From contig CAZUZD010000278.1 of NCBI GenBank assembly GCA_964624465.1, positions 1-8,445 of the forward strand: DNA of 8,445 bases, given 5' to 3'. Made by a program: the position numbers and the translations under genes. The notes beneath the pieces were generated by a model. The model was not told the origin of the DNA, did not search any database, and worked only from the letters and a program-made list of their open reading frames with translations. This document shows positions 1 through 7,087 of the stretch, piece after piece; position 1 is the stretch's first letter, and each line of letters begins with the position of its first letter. Origin of the DNA: CAZUZD01 sp964624465 (lineage in GTDB: Bacteria > Planctomycetota > Planctomycetia > Isosphaerales > Isosphaeraceae).

Positions 1-1617
1 GAGGTCTTCGGGGTCGAGCTGGGGATGGCTCCCACGCCGATCCCCGGCGTGGCGAACCTCTGGGCCATGAACATCGACCCCGAGGCGGCGGCGCACGCCT
101 ATCGCGAGCGGATGGTGGGACCCTACCGCGGCCTCCTGCCCGAGGCCTCCGTGCGGAGCATGGAGGAGCAGTTCTCCGGGGCCTGCACCACCGAGATCGC
201 GGCCTTCGACGAGTTCTCCAAGCTCCTGGGTGACCCGGCCGCCACGGTCCAGTTCGATCACGTCCTCTTCGACACCGCCCCGACCGGGCACACCCTTCGG
301 CTGCTGCAACTGCCGGCGGCCTGGACGGTGTTCTTCGAGCACAACGTGGGCGGCAACTCGTGCCTGGGACCCCTGTCGGGCCTCACGGCCCAGCGGGCCC
401 TGTACGAGGCGGCCTTGAACGCGCTTGCCGATGGCGCGACGACGACGCTGGTCCTCGTGAGCCGACCGGAGCGGACGGCCCTGCGCGAGGCAGCACGCTC
501 GAGCCGGGAGCTGGCCGATCTGGGCATCCGCAACCAGCGTCTCGTTCTGAACGGCGTCTTCGCCGCCAGCGATCCCGCGGATCCGACCGCCGTGGCCATG
601 GAGGAACGCGGACGGGCGGCCCTGGCCGAGCTGCCGGAGGGTCTCGCCAGCCTGCCGCGGGTCGAGGTCCGGCTCCTGCCCTTCGGCCTGGTCGGTCTGG
701 CCGCGTTGCGTTCCTTGAACGCTCCTGAGCCGGTCCGGCTCCCGACGCCCGACGCGAGCGACCCGTGCGGCTTCGAGGAGCCCGCGCCCCCCTTGGAGGC
801 GCTGATTCCGGAGCTGGCCCGCCACGGGCACGGCGTAATCCTGACGATGGGCAAGGGCGGGGTCGGGAAGACCACCGTGGCCACCCGCCTGGCCGTGGCC
901 CTGGCGCGCCTCGGCCATCCGGTGCACCTCTCGACGACCGACCCGGCCGCCCACCTCGACCTGACGCTCGGATCCCGGGTCCCGAACCTGACGGTTAGCC
1001 GCATCGACCCGGCCCGGGAGACGGCCGAGTACACCGCCGAGGTCCTGGCCACCGCCGGCAAGGACCTGGACGAGCAGGGCCAGGCCCTCCTCGCTGAGGA
1101 TCTGCGGTCGCCATGCACCGAGGAGATCGCGGTCTTCCGGGCGTTCGCCCGCACGGTCGACCAGGGCAAGTCGGGGTTCGTCGTGCTCGACACGGCGCCG
1201 ACCGGGCACACGCTGCTGCTGCTCGACGCCACGGAGGCGTACCACCGGGACGTGCTCCGGAACCTGAGCGACATGCCCGAGCCCGTCCGCGAACTCCTCC
1301 CTCGCCTCAGGGACCCGGAGTTCACCCGGGTCCTCATCGTGACCCTGCCCGAGGCCACCCCCGTGCACGAGGCAGCCGCGCTCCAGCGGGACCTCATCCG
1401 GGCCGGCATCACGCCCTTCGCCTGGGTCATCAACCAGAGCCTGACCCCTCTGACGGTGACCGACCCGGTCCTGAAGTCCCGGAAGCGCCACGAACAGGCC
1501 TTCCTCCGCGAGGTCACCGAGAGTCTCAGCCCGAGGACGGCCCTGGTCCCCTGGCAGGCCGACGCGGTCGAATCGCTGCCGGCGGAGTCTCTTGCGGCCG
1601 GAGCGGAACGCGCGTGA
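1..1617 (+). CDS. arsA: ArsA arsenite-translocating ATPase, 5' end cut by window
   Basis: Cytosolic ATPase that binds As(III)/Sb(III) and powers the ArsB-type efflux pump. The frame is already open at base 1, so the true start lies roughly 150 bases upstream and the first P-loop is not visible. Counting from the Met at 25, the protein shows the family's two homologous halves: DTAPTGHT signatures at about residues 83-90 and 389-396, and the second-half P-loop GKGGVGKT at about 276-283. The three cysteines that form the metalloid site in E. coli ArsA (C113, C172, C422) all have counterparts: ACTTE (codon 184-186), NSCLGP (361-363) and SPCTEE (1114-1116). It therefore looks like a genuine arsenite ATPase rather than a Get3-like single-domain relative. 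The offset to E. coli numbering is constant at about 59, so there is no large internal deletion. It ends at TGA 1615-1617, convergent with the ArsR-family gene. Identification is near certain; its pump partner lies outside the window. Confidence 0.95.
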   Translation, partial: EVFGVELGMAPTPIPGVANLWAMNIDPEAAAHAYRERMVGPYRGLLPEASVRSMEEQFSGACTTEIAAFDEFSKLLGDPAATVQFDHVLFDTAPTGHTLRLLQLPAAWTVFFEHNVGGNSCLGPLSGLTAQRALYEAALNALADGATTTLVLVSRPERTALREAARSSRELADLGIRNQRLVLNGVFAASDPADPTAVAMEERGRAALAELPEGLASLPRVEVRLLPFGLVGLAALRSLNAPEPVRLPTPDASDPCGFEEPAPPLEALIPELARHGHGVILTMGKGGVGKTTVATRLAVALARLGHPVHLSTTDPAAHLDLTLGSRVPNLTVSRIDPARETAEYTAEVLATAGKDLDEQGQALLAEDLRSPCTEEIAVFRAFARTVDQGKSGFVVLDTAPTGHTLLLLDATEAYHRDVLRNLSDMPEPVRELLPRLRDPEFTRVLIVTLPEATPVHEAAALQRDLIRAGITPFAWVINQSLTPLTVTDPVLKSRKRHEQAFLREVTESLSPRTALVPWQADAVESLPAESLAAGAERA

Positions 1618-1724
1618 GTGGGAGGATGGTCCGGGTACCGGGCCAGGGTGGCCGGACCAAAATCCCCGGGGTTGTCGCCGACGACCGGGTTCTGGCGACC
1701 ATTCTGACGGCCAGTGGGCTGGTG

Positions 1725-1740
1725 CGGACCGTTGGGTCCG
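1725..1740. terminator. candidate terminator hairpin between convergent genes
   Basis: Perfect 6-bp inverted repeat CGGACC / GGTCCG with a GTTG tetraloop, lying between the arsA stop (1617) and the ArsR-gene stop (1892). Two more hairpins flank it: GGTCCGG 1628-1634 with CCGGACC 1652-1658, and GTCGCG 1773-1778 with CGCGAC 1785-1790. None has a clear U-tract on either strand, so intrinsic termination is uncertain. The convergent position is what favours a terminator role. The rest of 1618-1891 shows no convincing coding sequence. Confidence 0.35.
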
Positions 1741-1891
1741 TGCTTCCTGCCCCCGAGTTCCGAAGCTCCAGGGTCGCGATGACCCGCGACCACCTGCGGG
1801 CATCGGTCCCGGCCGGCCCCGAGGTTGCCTGGGCCGCATCCGGAATCGTCGGTCGGCCAGCCGCGCGGCCGGCCCGCGATCAGGCCGGGGC

Positions 1892-2245
1892 TCAGGACGC
1901 GTCGGCCCCGAACCGCTTCAGCATGGCCTGTTGCCGCGTCAGCTCGTCGCGGGTCTGCTGCACCAGGGTCTCGCACACCAGGGCGCAGAGCCGCTCCACC
2001 AGCGGGTCGTGCACCCGGTAGAAGACCTGCAGCCCCGCCTTGCGGCGCGCGATCAGGCCGGCCTCGTGCAGCAACTTCAGGTGCTTCGAGACGTTGGCCT
2101 GACCCCGACCGCTGAGCTCCACCACCTGGCCCACGTTCTTCTCCCCGTCCATCAGGGTCCGCAGGATGGCCAGCCGGGTCGCGTCCCCCAGCAGCCGGAA
2201 CTTCACGGCCATCAGGTCGAGGAACTCGTCCGGAATCGCCTTCAT
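1892..2245 (-). CDS. ArsR/SmtB-family winged-helix repressor with atypical Cys pair
   Basis: A 117-residue DNA-binding regulator of the usual ArsR/SmtB length. Residues 14-35 (FRLLGDATRLAILRTL region) and the recognition-helix segment NVSKHLKLLHEAGLI (51-65), followed by a wing near ARRKAGLQVFYRV (66-78), are family hallmarks. The arsenic-sensing ELCVCDLC motif is absent: the matching stretch reads VGQVVELSG, with no cysteine. The SmtB/CzrA alpha-5 Zn ligands are also not preserved. Instead two cysteines, C87 and C91 (LCALVC), sit in the C-terminal dimerisation helix. The ATG at 2243-2245 is supported by an AAGGTG Shine-Dalgarno 5-6 nt upstream on the minus strand. It is convergent with arsA and divergent from the DUF1641-sqr unit, so I infer that it represses itself and the sulfur cluster, using the thiol pair to sense sulfide/persulfide or a metal(loid). 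An arsenic-responsive role is the main alternative. Confidence 0.9.
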   Translation of the reverse strand: MKAIPDEFLDLMAVKFRLLGDATRLAILRTLMDGEKNVGQVVELSGRGQANVSKHLKLLHEAGLIARRKAGLQVFYRVHDPLVERLCALVCETLVQQTRDELTRQQAMLKRFGADAS

Positions 2246-2253
2246 GAGTCACC

Positions 2254-2282
2254 TTGACTAGATCGTCGGTTAGGAATAAAGT
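2254..2282 (+). promoter_or_regulatory. sigma70-like promoter P1 for the DUF1641-sqr unit
   Basis: TTGACT (2254-2259, 5/6 to consensus), a 17-nt spacer, then TAAAGT (2277-2282, 4/6), inside an AT-rich island (about 2254-2305) that stands out from the GC-rich surroundings. The predicted transcription start is near 2289. The -35 hexamer overlaps the 5' end of the divergent repressor gene's leader, a good place for autoregulation. A TAATATTA palindrome at 2297-2304 just downstream is a possible operator half or a -10 for the minus-strand gene. No strong -35 for that gene was found. Confidence 0.55.
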
Positions 2283-2305
2283 AAACTGGTGTGCGGTAAT
2301 ATTAT

Positions 2306-2580
2306 GGCCCCTGGGCCGGCCAAGGCCAGGGTGGATCTTGCCGCCCGGCGGGTTTGACCCGGGCGGGGCTTCGCCGCCGGACAGGGCTGGGTCCCTGGCG
2401 GGGTGAGGGGAGCCTGAGCACCGGACCCGGTCTTCGAGCCTGCTGGCGGCCCCGCCGTGGGAGACAGGGGCCGGGCATCGGGCCCGAGCGATCCGAGCAA
2501 GAGGCCCGGTGGTCCGGGTCCCGCCGCGCTGCGCGCGGACGCGCCGACGATGCGGTGGCATTGCAGGGGAGGCTGCGATC
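2306..2580 (+). other. GC-rich 5' leader without a gene, with competing hairpins
   Basis: About 290 nt separate the predicted start of P1 transcription from the DUF1641 start codon. I see no convincing coding sequence in it. It contains an 8-bp inverted repeat CCGCCCGG (2341-2348) / CCGGGCGG (2359-2366). Its right arm also can pair as GGCGG (2362-2366) with CCGCC (2374-2378), so the two hairpins exclude each other. A further stem is CGGCCCC (2447-2453) / GGGGCCG (2467-2473). Hairpins are easily found by chance at this GC content, so a regulatory leader is only a possibility. Confidence 0.3.
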
Positions 2581-3345
2581 ATGAGCGTGGAGCTGGAGCG
2601 TGATGCGACCGGGACCGCCCGCGGGGCCGGCTCCGAGCGCGTGCTGGAGCGGATCCTGGACCGCCTGGAGCGGATCGAGGGGACGCTGGCGCGGCTGGAG
2701 CAGGTCGGTGCCCAGGCGCCGGCGCTGGCGGCCATCGCCACCGACGTCTTCGATGAGGGCTGCCGCCGCGCCGGCGAGCGTGGCGTCGACATCGATGCCA
2801 GGCTCGGGCGGGTCTTGCAACTGACCGAGAAGCTCACCGAGCCCGGCACGCTCGACGCCCTCGAAACGCTGCTGGCCCGCCTGCCGCAGCTCTCGGAGCT
2901 GGCCGGCCAGCTCGACGCCATGCCGGGTCTGCTGGCGGTGGTGGGCGACGTGTTCGACGAGTGGGCGGCTGGCTTGAGTCGCCAGGGGATCGACCTGCAC
3001 CACGCGGTCCAGCAGGGGCTGCACGCGGCGCTCTGGCTGGGACAGCGGGTCAGCGAGACCGAGCTGGAGCGGCTCGGGTTCCTGCTGCAGTCCGACGTCC
3101 TCGATCCGCACGTGCTGGCCGTGGTCGCCAAGAGCGGCCGCGCTTTGGCCACCTGCCACGAAGGGACCTGTGCCACCAGTGCGCCCGAGCGACTGGGACC
3201 GCTGGGCCTGATGCGATCGCTCACCGATCCGAACGTCCAGCGCTCGCTGGCGTTCCTGGTCCAGGTCGCCCGCTGCTTCGGCGGTCACCTGCCCGAGCCG
3301 ACCGAGATCAAGGCCAGGCCGGTCGAGCCCAGACTCTGCCCCTGA
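2581..3345 (+). CDS. DUF1641 domain protein of the sulfide-oxidation cluster
   Basis: A 254-residue protein of unknown biochemical role. The C-terminal stretch PLGLMRSLTDPNVQRSLAFL (207-226) matches the DUF1641 signature. From general knowledge, DUF1641 genes recur next to sulfide:quinone oxidoreductases and formate dehydrogenase-type oxidoreductases, which agrees with sqr lying immediately downstream. Residues 19-42 are heptad-like (RVLERILDRLERIEGTLARL) and suggest a short coiled coil. Residues about 48-75 and 116-143 look like an internal repeat: DVFDE at 55-59 and 123-127, then GVDI and GIDL, all offset by 68. Just before the DUF1641 signature is a Cys-x4-Cys, CHEGTC (192-197). There is no signal peptide or membrane segment, so it is probably cytosolic and may associate with SQR. 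The ATG at 2581 is chosen over an upstream in-frame ATG (2509) because GGGGAGG at 2566-2572 sits 8 nt before it. Confidence 0.85.
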   Translation: MSVELERDATGTARGAGSERVLERILDRLERIEGTLARLEQVGAQAPALAAIATDVFDEGCRRAGERGVDIDARLGRVLQLTEKLTEPGTLDALETLLARLPQLSELAGQLDAMPGLLAVVGDVFDEWAAGLSRQGIDLHHAVQQGLHAALWLGQRVSETELERLGFLLQSDVLDPHVLAVVAKSGRALATCHEGTCATSAPERLGPLGLMRSLTDPNVQRSLAFLVQVARCFGGHLPEPTEIKARPVEPRLCP

Positions 3346-3442
3346 CCCAACGCGGTTCTGACCACACTTGCCAGGCACGCACCCCAGCCCATCGGACCCC
3401 AAGACGCGGGCCACCCTCACAGCCCCAGGGAGCCATCGAACC

Positions 3443-4651
<1,209 letters not shown>

Positions 4652-4668
4652 GCGATGGCCGCCCCGCC

Positions 4669-4705
4669 TCCTCCCGGCGGGTCGCAATTTCGCACCTCGG
4701 GAGGA
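4669..4705 (+). terminator. hairpin after sqr, possible terminator
   Basis: Perfect 8-bp inverted repeat TCCTCCCG (4669-4676) / CGGGAGGA (4698-4705) starting 17 nt after the sqr stop. The 21-nt loop can pair further, GGT 4680-4682 with ACC 4694-4696. No U-tract follows. It separates sqr from promoter P2, so it may end or attenuate the first transcription unit. Confidence 0.4.
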
Positions 4706-4711
4706 CGCCGC

Positions 4712-4740
4712 TTGACTGAATCGCTGTTGGGTTATATAGT
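4712..4740 (+). promoter_or_regulatory. sigma70-like promoter P2 inside the cluster
   Basis: TTGACT (4712-4717, 5/6), an exact 17-nt spacer and TATAGT (4735-4740, 5/6), in a local AT-rich patch. This is the best promoter in the window. Transcription would start near 4747, leaving about 64 nt before the small ORF at 4811. The -35 hexamer is identical to that of P1 and ATCG lies at the same spacer offset in both, so the two promoters may be co-regulated. Confidence 0.6.
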
Positions 4741-4810
4741 GGATTTGTAGCCAGGGCCGGGCTTGCCGTGCGGCGGGTCGGGCCGGGTCCGAGCGGGGAG
4801 GGAGGGAGCC

Positions 4811-5008
4811 ATGCTGGACGCCCTGTTGCCGGTGGCGGTGCTGGCCGTCTGGTTCGTGCTGGTCCGCTGGGTGTTGCCAGGGCTGGGGGTGCCGACCTGA
4901 ATGGGCGGGTCCTGTGCGGTGGGGCCGCACTCCGAACCCGTGGACGTGACCACGACTGAGCCCGAGCCTGAGCCCAGGCGAGTCGATGCAGGGGAGGACC
5001 GCCGATGA
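4811..5008 (+). CDS. small membrane protein, candidate selenoprotein (TGA 4898-4900 read as Sec)
   Basis: The first 29 codons (4811-4897) are convincingly coding. A strong GGAGGGAG-type Shine-Dalgarno lies just upstream, third positions are almost all G/C, and the product is one hydrophobic helix (LLPVAVLAVWFVLVRWVLPGLGV, about residues 5-27) ending in GVPT. TGA follows at 4898-4900. The same frame then continues for 35 codons, MGGSCAVGPHS and a hydrophilic, acidic/basic tail, and stops at TGA 5006-5008. That stop overlaps the next gene's start as ATGA. If the internal TGA encodes selenocysteine, the product is 65 residues with Sec30-x4-Cys35 just beyond the membrane helix. A SECIS-like hairpin sits immediately downstream. 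The conservative alternative is a 29-residue microprotein ending at 4900; a second ORF starting at ATG 4901 would lack its own well-placed ribosome site. I do not recognise a named family. Its place between SQR and sulfur carriers suggests a membrane-tethered thiol/selenol partner in sulfane-sulfur transfer. The N-terminal part is fairly sure; the extension is a hypothesis. Confidence 0.5.
4906..4940 (+). promoter_or_regulatory. SECIS-like stem-loop just after the in-frame TGA
   Basis: Lower stem CGGGT (4906-4910) / ACCCG (4936-4940), internal loop CCT / TCCGA, upper stem GTGCGG (4914-4919) / CCGCAC (4925-4930), and apical loop TGGGG (4920-4924). The lower stem begins 5 nt and the apical loop 19 nt after TGA 4898-4900. 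Bacterial SECIS elements, for example in E. coli fdhF, place a small loop with an early G at about this distance. The E. coli-type bulged U close to the loop is missing; the only unpaired U on the 5' side is 4913, six pairs below. High GC makes chance hairpins common, so this is suggestive only. Confidence 0.4.
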
Positions 5009-5457
5009 GTCTGACACGACGTGCGATGCTCGGGGCCCTGCCGGCGCTGGGAGTGCCAGCGATGGCGGTGACGGCCGCCGGCGCCGGATCGGTCCCCGAG
5101 GGGGCCGAGCCGCCGTTGCAGGCGGTGGTGCATGTGAATTTCCCGGACACTGGGCGTCAGGGTGCCGGGCTCAAGAACATCGAGAACGTGCTCCGCGAGC
5201 TGGGCGCCGCCGGGGGCACGTTCGTGGTCGTCTGCCACGGGGCCGGCATCGGCCTGGTGGAGGCGGCCCGCAGCGATCACCGCGAGGCGGTCCAGGCGCT
5301 GGTGGCCCGCGGCGTCGGGTTCGTCGCCTGCCGGAACACGATGAAGCAGAAGTCGATCCAGCCCGAGGACCTGATCGCGGGAGTCACGACGGTTCCCTCG
5401 GGCGCCCTCGAGGTGATCCGGCGCCAGCAGGCCGGGTTCGCCTACTTCCGGCCCTGA
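5005..5457 (+). CDS. exported DsrE/DsrF-like sulfur-carrier family protein
   Basis: A 150-residue protein with a twin-arginine-type leader (LTRRAMLGALPALGVPAMAV, residues 3-22, RR at 5-6), so it is probably moved folded across the cytoplasmic membrane. The mature part has the small alpha/beta DsrE-like fold pattern: VVHVNFP (41-47), KNIENVLRELG (57-67), FVVVCHGAGIGLV (73-85) and GVGFVACRNTM (103-113). C109 in ACRNTMK is at the position conserved in exported DsrE-like proteins and is the likely persulfide-carrying residue; C77 is a second candidate. The ATG at 5005 has GGGGAGG (4991-4997) 7 nt upstream and overlaps, as ATGA, the stop of the frame running from 4811, implying translational coupling. 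The rhodanese gene follows after 72 nt. It likely receives or delivers sulfane sulfur outside the cytoplasm. The family assignment is good; the exact partner is unknown. Confidence 0.85.
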   Translation: MSLTRRAMLGALPALGVPAMAVTAAGAGSVPEGAEPPLQAVVHVNFPDTGRQGAGLKNIENVLRELGAAGGTFVVVCHGAGIGLVEAARSDHREAVQALVARGVGFVACRNTMKQKSIQPEDLIAGVTTVPSGALEVIRRQQAGFAYFRP

Positions 5458-5529
5458 GCCGACCGCACCTTCGAACCCGGTTTGCCGATCGATCCAGCCC
5501 ACGAACCCCGAGCTGCGGAGGAGCCCGTC

Positions 5530-6111
5530 ATGAGCCAGGCAACCACACTGACCGAGCTGGCCACCATCACTCCCGCCGAGCTGTACCAGAGGGTGCAGCG
5601 CGGGGAGCCGGTCGAGGTGATCGACGTGCGGACCCCGGCCGAGTATCGCGAGGTGCACGCCACCGTCGCCCGGCTGGTGCCGCTCGAATCGTTCCACGCC
5701 GAGGAGGTGCTGCGGTCCCGGACTGGTGGCCCCGGAACGCCCCTGTACGTCATCTGCCGCTCGGGCAACCGGGCGAAGACGGCGTGCGAGAAGCTCAAGG
5801 CGGCCGGGTTCACGAACCTGGTCAACGTCGCCGGCGGGACGGTCGCCTGGGAGCAGGCGGGGCTGCCGGTCGAGCGTGGCAAGAAGGCGATCGCGCTGGA
5901 GCGCCAGGTGCGGATCGCGGCCGGGGCGCTGGTCGTGCTGGGCTCGGTGCTCGCGGCGTTCGTCCACCCGTACTGGGCCGGCCTGTCCGGCTTCGTGGGT
6001 GCAGGGCTCGTCTTCGCGGGCATCACCGACACCTGCGGCATGGCGATGCTGCTGGCGAGGATGCCCTGGAACCAGGCGGGTGGGAGTGCCACCACATGTG
6101 CCCGCTCCTGA
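5530..6111 (+). CDS. rhodanese domain with YgaP-type membrane anchor
   Basis: Thiosulfate/persulfide sulfurtransferase, 193 residues. The rhodanese domain spans about 12-116: ITPAELYQRVQRG, VIDVRTPAEYREVH (30-43), the active-site loop CRSGNR with nucleophile C76 (76-81), and NVAGGTVAWEQAGLPVER (99-116). It is followed by two predicted membrane helices (about 128-146 and 150-168) and the TDTCGMAMLLARMPWN ending (166-181) typical of YgaP-like (DUF2892) anchors. The catalytic domain should face the cytoplasm. The ATG at 5530 is preferred over an upstream TTG (5482) because GGAGGAG (5517-5523) lies 6 nt before it and the family starts there. The last 16 nt overlap the permease gene, so the two are translated together. 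It can accept sulfane sulfur made by SQR. The short C-terminal tail (GGSATTCARS) is lineage-specific. Confidence 0.93.
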   Translation: MSQATTLTELATITPAELYQRVQRGEPVEVIDVRTPAEYREVHATVARLVPLESFHAEEVLRSRTGGPGTPLYVICRSGNRAKTACEKLKAAGFTNLVNVAGGTVAWEQAGLPVERGKKAIALERQVRIAAGALVVLGSVLAAFVHPYWAGLSGFVGAGLVFAGITDTCGMAMLLARMPWNQAGGSATTCARS

Positions 6112-7016
6112 GTGCGGCCACGACGCTGCCCGGCCCGGGTGCCTCGCTGGCGCTCGAGGCCGGCGGCCTGACGATCGCCCTGAGCCTGGCCTTCGGGCTG
6201 ATCGTCGGATTCGCGCTGGGGCTGACCGGCGGCGGCGGCTCGATCTTCGCGGTGCCACTGCTGGTCTACGGCCTGGGGGTCGACCCCCGGATCGCCATCG
6301 GCGTTTCGCTGGCGTCGGTCGGCAGCACGACCCTGTTCGGGATGCTCCAGCGGCTGCGAGCCGGCGAGGTCGAGGTGTCGACGGGCCTGATCTTCTCGGC
6401 CGGTGGCGTGCTGGGGGCCCCGGTCGGTTCATGGCTCGGGCGGCAGCTCCCGCCGGGCGTGCTGCTGGTCCTGTTCGCGGCGCTCATGGTCCTGGTCGCC
6501 ACCCGGATGTGGCGGCGCGCCAGCCGGGCGCCCGAGGAGTCGAAGGCCATCCGCGCCCAGGCCGGCGCCCCCGGCGTCGCGGAGCGGGGCCCGAGCTGCC
6601 GGCGAGATCCGAGCGGTCGGCTGCGGATGAGCTCGCGGTGCGCCTCCCTGCTCGCCCTGGTCGGGCTGGGCACGGGGGTGCTGGCCGGGCTGTTCGGGGT
6701 CGGCGGCGGGTTCGTGATCGTGCCGGCCCTCGTCTTCTTCAGCGGCATGGGGATCCATCGCGCCGTGGCCACGTCCCTGCTGGCGATCACTCTGATCAGC
6801 GGCTCGGGGGTGGGGTCCTACCTGGCGGCGGGCCGCCCCTTGCCGCTGGCGATCACCGCCCTGTTCGTGGTCGGAGGCGTGGCCGGCATGGTGCTCGGTG
6901 GTCGGCTCGGCCGGCGGCTCTCGGGGCCGAAGCTCCAGAAGACGTTCGCCGTGGCTATGATCGCCGTGGCCGCCTACATGGTCACGCGTCAGGTGATCGC
7001 CCTGGCGGCCGCCTAG
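6096..7016 (+). CDS. TauE/SafE family sulfur-anion permease
   Basis: A 306-residue integral membrane protein of the TauE/SafE family, whose members move sulfite, sulfoacetate and related anions across the inner membrane. It has the family's two-fold internal duplication, each half opening with a glycine-rich signature: GLTGGGGSIFAVPLL (42-56) and GLFGVGGGFVIVPAL (198-212). Both are followed by the related A(I/V)(G/A)(V/T)SL segments (67-72 and 223-228). About eight hydrophobic helices are visible. A hydrophilic, arginine-rich loop (about 139-182) joins the halves. The ATG at 6096 overlaps the rhodanese gene by 16 nt and has GGGAG (6082-6086) 9 nt upstream. It ends at TAG 7014-7016, 71 nt before cydA. 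In this context it probably exports sulfite or thiosulfate formed from sulfide oxidation; import of a sulfur compound cannot be excluded. Confidence 0.92.
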   Translation: MCPLLSAATTLPGPGASLALEAGGLTIALSLAFGLIVGFALGLTGGGGSIFAVPLLVYGLGVDPRIAIGVSLASVGSTTLFGMLQRLRAGEVEVSTGLIFSAGGVLGAPVGSWLGRQLPPGVLLVLFAALMVLVATRMWRRASRAPEESKAIRAQAGAPGVAERGPSCRRDPSGRLRMSSRCASLLALVGLGTGVLAGLFGVGGGFVIVPALVFFSGMGIHRAVATSLLAITLISGSGVGSYLAAGRPLPLAITALFVVGGVAGMVLGGRLGRRLSGPKLQKTFAVAMIAVAAYMVTRQVIALAAA

Positions 7017-7087
7017 ACCGGGTCCGGCCCACCATCCGGGCCGACCGTCGACCGCCCGGGCACCGACCCTCCGAGGACCGCTGCGTC

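Noticed and set aside
1628..1662. GGTCCGG/CCGGACC hairpin followed by AAAA as an arsA intrinsic terminator
   Set aside because: The tract after the stem is A on the arsA strand, not U; on the other strand it precedes the stem. Not counted as a terminator by itself.
2270..2500. Minus-strand 76-codon ORF upstream of the repressor gene
   Set aside because: Low-complexity Pro/Gly/Ala content, no ribosome site, and it occupies the promoter and leader region.
258..3224. Very long minus-strand open frame (988 codons) crossing arsA, the repressor gene and the DUF1641 gene
   Set aside because: It is antisense to two recognisable genes and overlaps the same-strand repressor gene in another frame. Its composition is Arg/Ser/Pro-rich, and long open antisense frames are expected at this GC content.
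3368..3442. TTG start for sqr adding 25 residues
   Set aside because: The extra residues are Pro/Ser/Thr-rich and precede the FAD-binding strand by too much; GTG 3443 with AGGGAG upstream fits better.
4901..5008. Independent 35-residue ORF starting at ATG 4901
   Set aside because: It has no well-placed Shine-Dalgarno of its own and is in the same frame as the preceding ORF. Coupled reinitiation at TGAATG remains possible, but read-through explains the hairpin as well.
5482..5529. TTG start for the rhodanese gene adding 16 residues
   Set aside because: An ATG at 5530 follows a strong GGAGGAG at ideal spacing.
4986..6095. Upstream in-frame extension of the TauE/SafE gene from an ATG at 4986
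   Set aside because: It overlaps the DsrE-like and rhodanese genes in another frame and has low-complexity Arg/Gly content; 6096 has a ribosome site and gives the usual family length.
5726..7087. Open frame continuing 454 codons upstream of cydA
   Set aside because: It lies out of frame beneath the rhodanese and TauE/SafE genes, is Arg/Gly/Pro-rich, and the family start of cydA with a ribosome site is at 7088.
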